64,000 nucleotides of DNA from NCBI GenBank assembly GCA_900550545.1, contig URSS01000008.1, positions 1 to 64,000 on the forward strand, read 5' to 3'. A program made the translations under genes and the position numbers. Source of the stretch: an uncultured Lachnobacterium sp. Lineage in GTDB: Bacteria > Bacillota > Clostridia > Lachnospirales > Lachnospiraceae. Below the pieces are notes generated by a model. The model was not told where the DNA came from. It ran no database searches and worked only from the letters and a program-made list of their open reading frames with translations. Within the stretch, counting starts at the first letter, position 1, and every line of letters begins with the position of its first letter. Shown piece by piece: positions 1 to 8,661 of this stretch.

Positions 1-1
1 G

Positions 2-118
2 TGGAATAAAATACCATCGGGTCCACCCCTGCCATGCCTGACGCAGCCGGTAGAAGTTCCGGCACACAACATGAGTATGAAAGAAAAAATGGCTGTTGTC
101 AAGAAAGAACTGTGCTGA
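2..118 (+). CDS. Possible C-terminal end of an upstream gene (partial)
   Basis: One frame is open from the window edge to a TGA at 116-118 and encodes 38 residues, beginning WNKIPSG and ending VKKELC. I cannot assign a family to so short a tail, and it may be chance. It ends about 110 bp before the aminotransferase start. Confidence 0.25.
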   Translation, partial: WNKIPSGPPLPCLTQPVEVPAHNMSMKEKMAVVKKELC

Positions 119-180
119 CAGCACAAAGAACACCATGTATTTTGTGCCGCAGACCTATGGAAACCGCACAACAATTGTGC
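111..180. promoter_or_regulatory. Cluster of TGTGC/GCACA inverted half-sites upstream of the aminotransferase
   Basis: Half-sites lie at 111-115 (TGTGC), 121-127 (GCACAAA), 141-147 (TTTGTGC), 166-171 (GCACAA) and 175-180 (TTGTGC). They form three dyads with spacers of 5, 13 and 3 bp just ahead of the GABA-aminotransferase gene. An operator is a plausible reading. No T-tract follows, so it is not an intrinsic terminator. Confidence 0.35.
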
Positions 181-226
181 AATTATATATGCAACGAAAA
201 CACAGAACGACAGGGAGGACGAATAA

Positions 227-1585
227 ATGTTAAGAACAGACTTACCAAAAATTATTACAGATACATTACCAGGACCTAAGGCCACAGAAATTATTAAAAG
301 AAGAGAAAATGTAGTACCATCCGCAATCCGCTGCGGTTATCCTGTTGTGATCGGTCGCGGGGAGGGAGCAATGATTGAGGATGTCGATGGAAACAAATTC
401 CTTGATTGGATCGGTGGTGTCGGCGTATTGAACATTGGATTCTCACATCCAGAGGTTGTAGAGGCAGTCAAAGTACAGGCAGATAAATATTTCCATGGCA
501 TGTTCAATGTTGTAACCCATGAGGGCTATGTATCATTTGCTGAAAAGCTTTGCAGCATTGCCACTGTAAAGGGAACCGAGAAGAAAGCATATTTCGCAAA
601 CAGCGGTGCAGAGGCAGATGAGAATGCAGTTAAGATTGCAAAAAGTTTCACCAAGCGACCAAATATTATCGTATTTTCCGGAGCATTCCATGGAAGAACC
701 CATTACACTATGGCAATGACATCCAAGAAAGCATATGCAAAGGGAATGGGCGAGCTTGCAAATGGTGTGTTCCGTGCACAGTTCCCATACTATTATAGAA
801 ATCCGAAAGGAATGCCACAGGATGCTGCTTTGGATTACTATATGAAATCGCTGACCGATGTCTTTGAGCAGTGTGCGGCAGCCGATACCATTGCAGCAAT
901 CGTTGTTGAGCCGTTGCAGGGTGAGGGAGGATTTATCCCGGCACCAATCGAGTGGGTAAAGGCAGTGCGCAGGCTTTGTGATGATAATGGCATTCTTCTT
1001 ATTGCAGATGAGGTACAGAGTGGATTCTGCAGAACCGGACGGATGTTTGCGAGCATGTACTGGGAAGAGGCAGGCGTACAGCCGGATATTATTGCTACAG
1101 CAAAATCCATTGCAGCCGGCGTTCCGCTTTCCGCAATCGTTGCAAGAAAAGAAATCATGGAGGCAGCTGCACCGGGCACCATCGGTGGAACATTCTGTGG
1201 TAACCCACTGGCTTGTGCGGCAGCGTTAAAAACCATCGAGATTATGGAGAGAGACCATCTGGCAGAGCGTTCCTGTGAGATCGGGAAGAAAGTGACAGAG
1301 CGTTATCTGGCTATGAAAGAAAAGTATAACTGTGTTGGAGATGTCCGTGGACTTGGCGGAATGATCGGTATTGAGTTTGTAAAAGACAAAGAGACCAAGG
1401 AGCCGGCACCGGAGCTGACAGTAGCCGTGATCAATGAGTGTGCAAAAAATGGCTTGCTCGTAGAGGGCGCAGGAACTTATAATAATGTTATCCGTTTCCT
1501 TGCACCTCTGGTAATTACAGATGAGCAGCTTGCAGCAGGATTGGATATTTTTGAAAAAGCAGTAGTGACTGCTATGGAGGGATAA
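227..1585 (+). CDS. gabT: Class III aminotransferase, 4-aminobutyrate aminotransferase-like
   Basis: PLP-dependent transaminase of 452 residues, normal length for the class III (ornithine/GABA) family. Visible motifs are the small-domain glycines (GGVGVLNIGFSHP), the phosphate-binding SGAEADENA, the FHGRTH loop, the cofactor aspartate in LLIADEVQSGF and the Schiff-base lysine in TAKSIAAG. The start at 227 follows a strong GGGAGGA ribosome site. The iron alcohol dehydrogenase begins one base after its stop, so the pair probably converts an omega-amino acid such as GABA to its semialdehyde and then to a hydroxy acid. Substrate is inferred from family and context; other omega-amino acids are possible. 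Confidence 0.85.
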   Translation: MLRTDLPKIITDTLPGPKATEIIKRRENVVPSAIRCGYPVVIGRGEGAMIEDVDGNKFLDWIGGVGVLNIGFSHPEVVEAVKVQADKYFHGMFNVVTHEGYVSFAEKLCSIATVKGTEKKAYFANSGAEADENAVKIAKSFTKRPNIIVFSGAFHGRTHYTMAMTSKKAYAKGMGELANGVFRAQFPYYYRNPKGMPQDAALDYYMKSLTDVFEQCAAADTIAAIVVEPLQGEGGFIPAPIEWVKAVRRLCDDNGILLIADEVQSGFCRTGRMFASMYWEEAGVQPDIIATAKSIAAGVPLSAIVARKEIMEAAAPGTIGGTFCGNPLACAAALKTIEIMERDHLAERSCEIGKKVTERYLAMKEKYNCVGDVRGLGGMIGIEFVKDKETKEPAPELTVAVINECAKNGLLVEGAGTYNNVIRFLAPLVITDEQLAAGLDIFEKAVVTAMEG

Positions 1586-1586
1586 A

Positions 1587-2726
1587 ATGAGTGATATTGC
1601 ATTTAAGTATTTTCTTCCGGTAAACATCGAATTTGGTTCCGGAAAAGTAGCAAAAGCAGGAAAACTGACAAAACCATATGGAAAAAAAGCACTGATTGTC
1701 ACAGGACACAGCAGTGCCAAAAAGTCAGGACTTTATGATAAAGTAAAAGACAGTCTCAAAGCAGAAGGAATCGATTCGGTTCTGTTTGATAAAGTTGCAC
1801 AGAATCCGCTGACCACGACGGCAGCGGAAGGGGCCGCATTCGCAAAAGAGAATGGTTGCGATGTTGTTGTGGCCATCGGTGGCGGAAGCATTATGGATTG
1901 TGCCAAGGCAATTGCATTCCTTGCAGTGAATGACGGCGATGTGAGTGATTACATTTTTGGTAAAAAAGCCAGCGATACAGCACTCCCGATTATTCTGATT
2001 CCGACAACCTGTGGTACCGGATCGGAAGGAAATGGTTTTGCAGTATTGACCAATCCGGACAATGGAGACAAGAAATCACTTCGCTGTAATGCAATCGTAG
2101 CAAAAGTGTCCATCGTGGATCCGGAGTGTATGATGACGATGCCAAAGTATGTACTGGCATCCGTAGGTTTTGATGCATTGTGTCACAACATGGAAGCATA
2201 TACATCAAAGATTGCGCAGCCGTTCACAGACGCATTAAGTCTTTATGCGGTAGATCTGATTGCTCACAATCTGGTGGATGTATACAAAGGAACCGGAAGC
2301 AAAGAAAGCTGGGAGAAAATCACACTGGCAAGTACGATCGGCGGCATGGTGATCAATACCGCAGGAGTAACTTTGGCACATGGTATGGAACATCCGGCAA
2401 GCGGATTGAAAGATATCGTACATGGAAAGGGACTTGCGGCCCTGACGCCAACGATTATTGAAGCTTCTTATCAGGGGGCGCCGGAGAAGTTTGCAAAACT
2501 TGCAAAATTGTTTGGTGGAGAAAATGCGGAGGATCTGGCAGGAAAAGTGCGTGAACTGTTGGAGGATATTGAGCTTACCTGTACATTGTCTGATCTGGGA
2601 ATTGAAGAGAAAGACATTCCATGGATGGCAGAGAACTGCATGAAAGTTTCTGCGCCTAGCATTGCAAATAATCCAGTGGTATTCTCACAGGAGGAAATCG
2701 CTGAGATTTATAAAAAGGCGTTGTGA
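1587..2726 (+). CDS. Iron-containing alcohol dehydrogenase (4-hydroxybutyrate dehydrogenase-like)
   Basis: Group III NAD(P)-dependent, iron-type dehydrogenase of 379 residues. The nucleotide site GGGSIMDCAKAI, the IPTTCGTGSE segment, and the metal ligands expected in the family are present: Asp and His in FDALCHNMEAY, then histidines in AHGMEHP and DIVHGKG. It is translationally coupled to the aminotransferase, whose last codons carry the GGAGGG ribosome site. The natural pairing is reduction of succinate semialdehyde from GABA to 4-hydroxybutyrate, but butanol-type dehydrogenases share all these motifs, so substrate is inferred from the neighbour. Confidence 0.8.
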   Translation: MSDIAFKYFLPVNIEFGSGKVAKAGKLTKPYGKKALIVTGHSSAKKSGLYDKVKDSLKAEGIDSVLFDKVAQNPLTTTAAEGAAFAKENGCDVVVAIGGGSIMDCAKAIAFLAVNDGDVSDYIFGKKASDTALPIILIPTTCGTGSEGNGFAVLTNPDNGDKKSLRCNAIVAKVSIVDPECMMTMPKYVLASVGFDALCHNMEAYTSKIAQPFTDALSLYAVDLIAHNLVDVYKGTGSKESWEKITLASTIGGMVINTAGVTLAHGMEHPASGLKDIVHGKGLAALTPTIIEASYQGAPEKFAKLAKLFGGENAEDLAGKVRELLEDIELTCTLSDLGIEEKDIPWMAENCMKVSAPSIANNPVVFSQEEIAEIYKKAL

Positions 2727-2730
2727 TGAT

Positions 2731-3402
2731 TTACAACTGCTTAAAATGCTTGTAATGGTTGTCGGTATAATAGATCAGTCCATCATTCGAGTAGATAATT
2801 CTTTTGGCACCGCGGCTTAAAGCACCCATCGTATCAATGTCACATTCATAATATTTTCTGCCGGCAGCTTTTGGAAGAACTCCTTCATAATCGTGATAGA
2901 TGTTACCGCCAATGCAGGCATATTTGGAATATTTCAACAATGATCCGCCATTCCATCCAAGTTCAGAAGCTTCTGATTTAGTGATAAAATTGGAAGGAAG
3001 TTTCCCATATTTGCGGATGTAAGCAGCAACTTTATTTTTGCTTGTATAACGTCCGTTTTCAGTTAAACCGGCATTTTCTCCGGAAGTAACCGTGACGGTA
3101 CAGGTATAGGATATACCTCTGCATTTTGCAGTGATCTTTGCTTTGCCTACGGAACGGGCTTCGACGGTTCCGGCAGCGCAGTATGCAATCTTTGTGTTGC
3201 TTGAATACCAGGCAACCTTTGCAGGTGCATTTTTCAGTTTTAATTTGGCTGTCTTGGTATAGGCAATCGTTAAAGATTTTTTATTTAATTTGACCTGTCC
3301 GGTTGCGGCAGTTGTCGTAAAGGCCTGTACCTGAGGCACCGGCTGCGCAAAAAGCAGGATTGCCGTAAGTAATAGAAAGAGATATTTTTTTATACGTTTC
3401 AT
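2731..3402 (-). CDS. Secreted Ig-like (Big_2) plus barnase-type ribonuclease
   Basis: 223 residues. Residues 1-27 are a signal peptide (Lys/Arg start, Leu-rich core, AQA-like end). About 35-110 resembles a bacterial Ig-like (Big_2) fold. About 118-223 aligns clearly with barnase: KLPSNFITKSEASELGW, IGGNIY, GRKYYECDID and DNHYKHF. By position the catalytic Glu, Arg and His are E186, R201 and H216, all present, as is the lysine of ITKSEA. It should therefore be an extracellular guanyl-preferring RNase held by a wall- or partner-binding Ig domain. A GGAGGC site precedes the ATG. No barstar-like inhibitor gene is visible anywhere in the window. It converges on the iron dehydrogenase with only 4 bp between stops. 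Confidence 0.85.
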   Translation of the reverse strand: MKRIKKYLFLLLTAILLFAQPVPQVQAFTTTAATGQVKLNKKSLTIAYTKTAKLKLKNAPAKVAWYSSNTKIAYCAAGTVEARSVGKAKITAKCRGISYTCTVTVTSGENAGLTENGRYTSKNKVAAYIRKYGKLPSNFITKSEASELGWNGGSLLKYSKYACIGGNIYHDYEGVLPKAAGRKYYECDIDTMGALSRGAKRIIYSNDGLIYYTDNHYKHFKQL

Positions 3403-3522
3403 AAAGAAAGCCTCCAGATATTAATTTAAACAATTATACATATTGTAACATATGTATCGAAGAAATGCATAATAAAATTAACTGTTATTGTAATAAAAAA
3501 TGGACTGCTTTGCAGGTAGATG

Positions 3523-3531
3523 TGGTATACT
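3523..3531 (+). promoter_or_regulatory. Extended -10 promoter of the nucleoside operon
   Basis: TGGTATACT is an extended -10 (TGn plus a TATAAT-like hexamer), about 75 bp upstream of the phosphorylase start. No good -35 is visible, which suits an extended -10 promoter. Its position also argues against the upstream ATG at 3465 as the start. Confidence 0.5.
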
Positions 3532-3605
3532 TTTCTCATAGAGCGACTATTTCGAAGTGCATGGGAATAGCATATCAGATCATTTGTGAAAGAGAGGGAA
3601 AAGCG

Positions 3606-4394
3606 ATGCAGAATTATTCGGGGGAAAAAGATTTACAGTATCATTTGCAGATACGTCCGGGAGATGTGGGACGTTATGTAATTTTGCCGGGGGATCCTAA
3701 GCGCTGTGCAAAGATTGCGGAGCATTTTGACAATGCACATCTTGTGGCAGACAGCCGGGAATTTGTGACATATACCGGAGAACTTGACGGAGTCAAAGTC
3801 AGTGTAACTTCCACAGGAATCGGAGGTCCGTCTGCATCGATTGCAATGGAAGAACTGGTACTGTGCGGGGCGGACACCTTTATCCGTGTCGGAACCTGCG
3901 GTGGCATTGATCTTGACGTAAAAGGTGGTGATATCGTTATCGCAACCGGAGCGGTGCGCATGGAAGGGACAAGCAAGGAATATGCACCAATCGAATATCC
4001 AGCGGTTGCGGATCTGGATATCACAAATGCACTGGTGGCGGCCAGTCGTAAGCTTGGATATACATATCATACCGGAGTGGTACAGTGCAAAGATGCATTT
4101 TACGGACAGCATGAGCCGGAGCGGATGCCGGTAAGCTACGAACTGACCAATAAGTGGGAAGCGTGGAAACGCATGGGATGCAAGGCATCGGAGATGGAAT
4201 CGGCGGCGCTGTTTATTGTGGCAGCACATCTGGGTGTGCGCTGTGGAACTGATTTACTGGTAATGGGAAATCAGGAGCGGAATGCGCGTGGAATGGATAA
4301 CCCGATTGTTCATGATACAGAAGCCGCAATTTCAATCGCTGTGGAGGCACTGCGGACATTGATCCGCGAAGATCAGGAGAAGACAGGAAAGTAA
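3606..4394 (+). CDS. udp: Uridine phosphorylase (NP-I family)
   Basis: 262-residue nucleoside phosphorylase that splits uridine or deoxyuridine with phosphate, giving base plus (deoxy)ribose-1-phosphate. Family signatures are LPGDPKR near the N terminus, STGIGGPSASIAMEEL, RVGTCGG and the ribose-binding ASEMESAALF. It follows E. coli Udp closely in order and length. I start it at ATG 3606 behind AGAGAGGG; the longer open frame from 3465 lacks a ribosome site and would include the promoter. deoB follows after 18 bp and deoC after that, so the product sugar phosphate feeds straight into those enzymes. Confidence 0.85.
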   Translation: MQNYSGEKDLQYHLQIRPGDVGRYVILPGDPKRCAKIAEHFDNAHLVADSREFVTYTGELDGVKVSVTSTGIGGPSASIAMEELVLCGADTFIRVGTCGGIDLDVKGGDIVIATGAVRMEGTSKEYAPIEYPAVADLDITNALVAASRKLGYTYHTGVVQCKDAFYGQHEPERMPVSYELTNKWEAWKRMGCKASEMESAALFIVAAHLGVRCGTDLLVMGNQERNARGMDNPIVHDTEAAISIAVEALRTLIREDQEKTGK

Positions 4395-4412
4395 AAGGAG
4401 AAGGGGAAATAT

Positions 4413-5609
4413 ATGGATTATAAAAAATATAAACGTGTCTTTACAATTGTGATTGATTCTCTTGGCGCAGGAGATGCGGCTGATGCTGCTGCGTTTGGAG
4501 ATGCAGGGACCGACACTTTGGGGCATATAGCAGAGTCTGTGGAAAATCTGCATATTCCAAATCTGCAGAAACTTGGTATCGCAAACATGAAGCCTTTAAA
4601 AAATATTGCACCGGTCGAGGAGCCGAAAGCATATTATACGCGTTTGAACGAGGCGAGCAACGGTAAAGATACCATGACCGGACACTGGGAGATGATGGGG
4701 CTTCATATAACGAAACCATTTCTGACTTTTACCGAGCATGGCTTCCCGAAGGAACTGATCGAGGAACTCGAAAAACGCACGGGACACAAGGTAATCGGAA
4801 ACAAGAGTGCCAGCGGTACAGTGATCCTTGATGAACTTGGAGAAGAAGAGATTGCGACAGGACATATGATTGTCTATACTTCTGCGGACTCTGTATTGCA
4901 GATCTGCGGCAATGAGGAAACGTTTGGGCTCGATGAACTGTATCGTTGCTGTGAGATCGCCAGAGAAATTACGATGAAAGATGAGTGGAAAGTCGGACGT
5001 GTGATTGCACGCCCTTATGTGGGAAAGAAGAAGGGCGAATTTAAACGGACGAGCAACCGTCACGATTATGCGCTCAAGCCATTTGGCCGAACCGCTTTGA
5101 ATGTGCTGAAAGATGCCGGATACGATGTGATATCCGTCGGAAAGATCTATGACATTTTTGACGGAGAGGGAATCACAGAATCCAATCGGTCAAAGAGTTC
5201 GGTTCACGGAATGGAACAGACGATAGAAATTGCACAGAGAGACTTTACCGGACTTTGCTTTGTAAATCTCGTTGACTTTGATGCATTGTGGGGACACCGG
5301 AGAAATGTCACAGGTTATGCACAGGAACTTGAGCGTTTTGATGTGAAACTGGGAGAGTTGCTTGAAGTTTTAAAAGAGGACGATCTGCTCATCATAACGG
5401 CGGACCACGGCAACGATCCGACATATACCGGTACGGATCATACGAGAGAAAAGGTTCCATTTCTTGCATATTCATCATCCATGAAAGAACCGAAGAAATT
5501 AAAGGAAGCTTCTACTTTTGCGATTATTGGCGCTACTATCACAGATAACTTTGGACTTTCGATGCCGGAAGGAACAATTGGAAGCTCGATTTTAGAGGAG
5601 TTAAAGTAA
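4413..5609 (+). CDS. deoB: Phosphopentomutase
   Basis: 398 residues, the standard length of DeoB. It interconverts ribose/deoxyribose-1-phosphate and the 5-phosphate. Alkaline-phosphatase superfamily metal motifs are visible: DSLGAGDAADA near the N terminus with the phospho-acceptor Thr in GTDTLGH, HWEMMG, and the C-terminal TADHGNDPT followed by TDHTRE. GGAGAAGGGG precedes the start. It sits between uridine phosphorylase and deoC, as expected for deoxynucleoside salvage. Confidence 0.95.
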   Translation: MDYKKYKRVFTIVIDSLGAGDAADAAAFGDAGTDTLGHIAESVENLHIPNLQKLGIANMKPLKNIAPVEEPKAYYTRLNEASNGKDTMTGHWEMMGLHITKPFLTFTEHGFPKELIEELEKRTGHKVIGNKSASGTVILDELGEEEIATGHMIVYTSADSVLQICGNEETFGLDELYRCCEIAREITMKDEWKVGRVIARPYVGKKKGEFKRTSNRHDYALKPFGRTALNVLKDAGYDVISVGKIYDIFDGEGITESNRSKSSVHGMEQTIEIAQRDFTGLCFVNLVDFDALWGHRRNVTGYAQELERFDVKLGELLEVLKEDDLLIITADHGNDPTYTGTDHTREKVPFLAYSSSMKEPKKLKEASTFAIIGATITDNFGLSMPEGTIGSSILEELK

Positions 5610-5633
5610 GAGAATTAAGAAAGGATACGGAAA

Positions 5634-6296
5634 ATGGACAGAGAAGAAATATTGAACAAGGTTGATCATACATTGCTTGCGCAGACGGCAACATGGGAGG
5701 AAATCAGGGAAATTCTCGATGATGCCATGAAGTACCATACGGCATCGGCCTGCATACCGGCAGCGTATGTGAAGCAGGCGGCGGAGTATGTGCAGGGCAG
5801 ACTTCCAATCTGTACCGTGATCGGATTCCCGAACGGATATCATACTACAACGGTCAAAGTATTTGAGACGAAAGATGCAGTGGCAAATGGTGCTTCGGAG
5901 ATTGATATGGTCATCAACATTGGCTTTCTGAAGGATAAGCGGTACGAGGAGATTGAGGAAGAAATCCGTCAGGTTCATGCCGCCTGTGAGGGAAGAATCC
6001 TTAAGGTCATCATAGAGACCTGTCTTCTTACGGAGGAAGAGAAAATAAAAATGTGCGAGATCGTTACGAAAGCCGGTGCGGAATTCATTAAAACATCGAC
6101 AGGATTTTCTACTGGAGGAGCGACATTTGAGGATGTGGAGCTGATGCGGAAGTATGTAGGCGCAAATGTGAAAGTGAAAGCGGCAGGTGGAATCGCGTCG
6201 TTTGCAGATGCAGAAAAGTTTGTTGAACTTGGTGCAGACCGGCTTGGAACAAGCCGGCTGATCAAGATTATGAAAGCAGAAAATGCTTACGCATAG
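5634..6296 (+). CDS. deoC: Deoxyribose-phosphate aldolase
   Basis: 220-residue class I aldolase that cleaves 2-deoxyribose-5-phosphate to glyceraldehyde-3-phosphate and acetaldehyde. The Schiff-base lysine lies in VKVKAAGGI, with the supporting IKTSTGF motif and the N-terminal DHT of KVDHTLL. It ends the udp-deoB-deoC operon. Its last 10 bp overlap the end of the convergent MATE gene, and no terminator separates them. Confidence 0.95.
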   Translation: MDREEILNKVDHTLLAQTATWEEIREILDDAMKYHTASACIPAAYVKQAAEYVQGRLPICTVIGFPNGYHTTTVKVFETKDAVANGASEIDMVINIGFLKDKRYEEIEEEIRQVHAACEGRILKVIIETCLLTEEEKIKMCEIVTKAGAEFIKTSTGFSTGGATFEDVELMRKYVGANVKVKAAGGIASFADAEKFVELGADRLGTSRLIKIMKAENAYA

Positions 6297-7621
6297 TGAT
6301 ATTTCCTGCGCTGACGCACAAAGAATGTGATCGTGATGCATAATGTAAGAAGTTCTGCAACGGTCACAGAACTCCAGATTCCGTTGATTCCACCAAATAC
6401 AATGGGAAGAATGAGTACAGCACCAATCTGAAAGACCAGAGTGCGCAAAAAGGAAATTACTGCGGAGACGACTCCGTTACTTAAAGCGGTAAAGAATGAG
6501 GAGCCGAATATATTAAAGCCGTTGATGATATACACAAGACTATAAATATGGAAACCGGTCTGTGTCATAGCAAGCAGCGTGCTGTCATAACCAACAAAAA
6601 GCTTTGCAAGCGGTGTGGCGAGAAGCTGGGCAAGAATGAAAAGAAGAATGCCCCAGGAGCCCACCAGCTGCAGGCTTTTTTTGTACAGATTTTTCAGTTC
6701 TCCATGATTTCCGGCACCATAATGGTAGCTGATGATCGGTGCGCTTCCGATGGAATAGCCAAGAAAGATCGCAATAAATATAAAATTTACATACATGATT
6801 GCAGCGTAAGCAGCGACTCCGTTTTCTCCGGCGAATTTCATTAACTGGATATTGTAAAGGGAATTTACAATGGAGCTTGAGAGGTTGGTCATAAGTTCCG
6901 AAGAACCGTTGACGCAGGTCTGCAAGAGAATACGGCCGTTGAACTGTGTTTTCCCAAGACGGAGCAGACTGCTGTTTTTTCTGGAAAAATAGAATACAGG
7001 AAAAAGTCCTCCAATCATCTCTCCGCAGACGGTTGCAACGGCAGCACCCGCCAGACCGAAGCCAAGGATGCCGACAAATAGCAGATCCAGAATCATATTG
7101 GTGACACCGGCGGTAATGATGACAGCCAGTCCAAGTTTTGGTTTTTCCGCAGTCACAAAGAAACTCTGGAATACATTTTGCAGCATAAAGGCGGGCAGGG
7201 AAATAAAATTGATCCGGCCATACAAAATGCAGTTGGAGAGAAGTTCGCCTTCGGCACCGAGCAATGAGGCAACGGACGGTACCAGAAGCATGCCGAGCAA
7301 TGCCAGAATGATGCCGCCGATGGCTGTCACATAGACAAGCATGGAAAAATAGGAATTGGCCCGTTTCGGATCGCCTTCTCCCAAGGTTTTGGCAACGATC
7401 GCGCTGCCTCCGGTTCCAATCATAAAGCCCAAAGCGGACAGTCCCATGAGAAACGGGAGAATCAGATTGATGGAGGCTAGGGCTGTTTTTCCAACAAAAT
7501 TAGAAACAAATAATCCATCTACGACGCTGTAGATGGACGTAAAAATCATCATAACGATGGAGGGAAAAACAAACCGGAGCAGTTTGTTATAGGTAAAGTG
7601 TTCGGATAATTGAATTTTCAT
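6287..7621 (-). CDS. MATE family multidrug/Na+ efflux protein
   Basis: 444 residues with about 12 hydrophobic segments and the MATE internal symmetry, including the early VDGLFVSNFVG motif and the PAFMLQNVFQSFF segment of helix 4. It lies 37 bp downstream of the DeoR-type regulator on the same strand, so the two probably form an operon. The substrate cannot be read from sequence. Its stop overlaps the end of the convergent deoC gene. Confidence 0.85.
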   Translation of the reverse strand: MKIQLSEHFTYNKLLRFVFPSIVMMIFTSIYSVVDGLFVSNFVGKTALASINLILPFLMGLSALGFMIGTGGSAIVAKTLGEGDPKRANSYFSMLVYVTAIGGIILALLGMLLVPSVASLLGAEGELLSNCILYGRINFISLPAFMLQNVFQSFFVTAEKPKLGLAVIITAGVTNMILDLLFVGILGFGLAGAAVATVCGEMIGGLFPVFYFSRKNSSLLRLGKTQFNGRILLQTCVNGSSELMTNLSSSIVNSLYNIQLMKFAGENGVAAYAAIMYVNFIFIAIFLGYSIGSAPIISYHYGAGNHGELKNLYKKSLQLVGSWGILLFILAQLLATPLAKLFVGYDSTLLAMTQTGFHIYSLVYIINGFNIFGSSFFTALSNGVVSAVISFLRTLVFQIGAVLILPIVFGGINGIWSSVTVAELLTLCITITFFVRQRRKYHYA

Positions 7622-7658
7622 ATAATAAAGAAGTCTCCTTGTATAAAATTAACAGTAA

Positions 7659-8444
7659 CTATTCGGCAACGATAAGATCAATGCCGGCTTTTTCGTAGAT
7701 TTCCTTGGTGTTTTGGGACAATCCGGCATCCGTGATCACAAGATGCAGATCATCGATGGATGCATAGCTGGAAATGGAAGACGTATCGAATTTGGTATGG
7801 TCGATCAGTGCGATGGTTTTGGCAGATGCTTTGATACACATACGTTTCAGGTCGGCCTCATAAATACTGAAATCGGTCAGCCCGTTTTCCACCGAAAAGC
7901 CACGGGCAGAAACAAATGCGATGTCAGTATGGATTTTTTTAAGCAGATCTTCTCCGAGCAGTCCTTCAATGGAAGAAGATGCAGAAGTTACGATACCGCC
8001 GGTAAGAATCACGGTAATGCCAGGGACATCTTTGAGTGCCAGGGCAAGGTTGATACCGTTCGTAATGACGGTAAGCTCCGTGAATCCGGTCAGTTTCATC
8101 CCAAGTGTGTAAGCCGTGGAGCTGGCATCAAGAAAGATACACATATGATCTTTCACAAAGGTTACAGCTGTATCGGCAATCATTTCCTTTTCTTTTTGAT
8201 TTTCCAACGCACGTTCATCAAAGTAATAAGCCCGTCCGGTCAATTCCTTCTGATCGGTAGAATTGTCGCGATATACAGCACCACCATGTGTTTTTGTCAG
8301 AAGTTTCTCTTTGTCCATCTGATTTAAGTCGGTGCGGATGGTGGTGGCAGATACGCCGAGCATTTCGCTCAGTTCGTTGGTGGTTGCTTTTCTATTTTCT
8401 TCTAAATATTTTAAAATATGTTTCTGGCGTTCCAGTTGCAGCAT
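7659..8444 (-). CDS. DeoR/GlpR-family transcriptional repressor
   Basis: 261 residues. Residues 1-57 form the DeoR winged helix (ERQKHILKYLEENRKAT, then VSATTIRTDLNQM). The rest is the sugar-phosphate-isomerase-like effector domain (FLDASSTAY, TVITNGINLA, LTGGIV). Such proteins sense phosphorylated sugars. It is divergent from the transaldolase/transketolase operon, and the 217-bp gap holds phased CTTTTG repeats and an inverted repeat, so it probably controls both directions. AGGAGG lies upstream of the ATG. Confidence 0.9.
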   Translation of the reverse strand: MLQLERQKHILKYLEENRKATTNELSEMLGVSATTIRTDLNQMDKEKLLTKTHGGAVYRDNSTDQKELTGRAYYFDERALENQKEKEMIADTAVTFVKDHMCIFLDASSTAYTLGMKLTGFTELTVITNGINLALALKDVPGITVILTGGIVTSASSSIEGLLGEDLLKKIHTDIAFVSARGFSVENGLTDFSIYEADLKRMCIKASAKTIALIDHTKFDTSSISSYASIDDLHLVITDAGLSQNTKEIYEKAGIDLIVAE

Positions 8445-8540
8445 AAAACGTTATGCCTCCTAAAATTATTCATATGCAATCTATCATAACCCAAAATAAG
8501 AATTTATGCCAGCCCTAAATGAGAAAATAAAAAAGAAATA

Positions 8541-8576
8541 CTTTTGTTTACTTTTGATAACTTTTATTTTCTTTTG
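8541..8576. promoter_or_regulatory. Four CTTTTG direct repeats phased at exactly 10 bp
   Basis: CTTTTG, CTTTTG, CTTTTA and CTTTTG start at 8541, 8551, 8561 and 8571. Exact 10-bp phasing puts them on one face of the helix, as expected for a DeoR-type repressor binding cooperatively. The related core TTT(A/G)CTTTT recurs in the inverted repeat beside the promoter. Confidence 0.6.
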
Positions 8577-8584
8577 TTTTGTAC

Positions 8585-8640
8585 TTGCGTTTGCTTTTGA
8601 CATGTGCTATATTAAGGCTAACAGATAAAAGTAAACGCAA
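8585..8640 (+). promoter_or_regulatory. Extended -10 promoter of the transaldolase operon inside an operator dyad
   Basis: TGCTATATT at 8605-8613 is an extended -10, with TTGCGT 17 bp upstream as a weak -35. It is flanked by inverted arms at 8585-8601 (TTGCGTTTGCTTTTGAC) and 8624-8640 (GATAAAAGTAAACGCAA), which are near-perfect reverse complements. A repressor bound to both arms would block the promoter. Confidence 0.65.
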
Positions 8641-8661
8641 ATAAAATGGAGGTATTTTATT

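Noticed and set aside
34..279. 81-codon open frame before the aminotransferase
   Set aside because: It runs through the dyad cluster and into the start of the aminotransferase in another frame, with no ribosome site or recognisable protein.
2731..3402. Barstar gene next to the barnase-type RNase
   Set aside because: Neighbours are an iron dehydrogenase and uridine phosphorylase. No small acidic barstar-like protein was seen in the window.
6287..6296. Sequencing error or frameshift at the deoC/MATE overlap
   Set aside because: Both proteins have family-typical lengths and ends, so the 10-bp convergent overlap appears real.
5601..6341. 246-codon minus-strand open frame opposite deoC
   Set aside because: Shadow of deoC. 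It has no start signal or domain and overlaps the MATE gene end.
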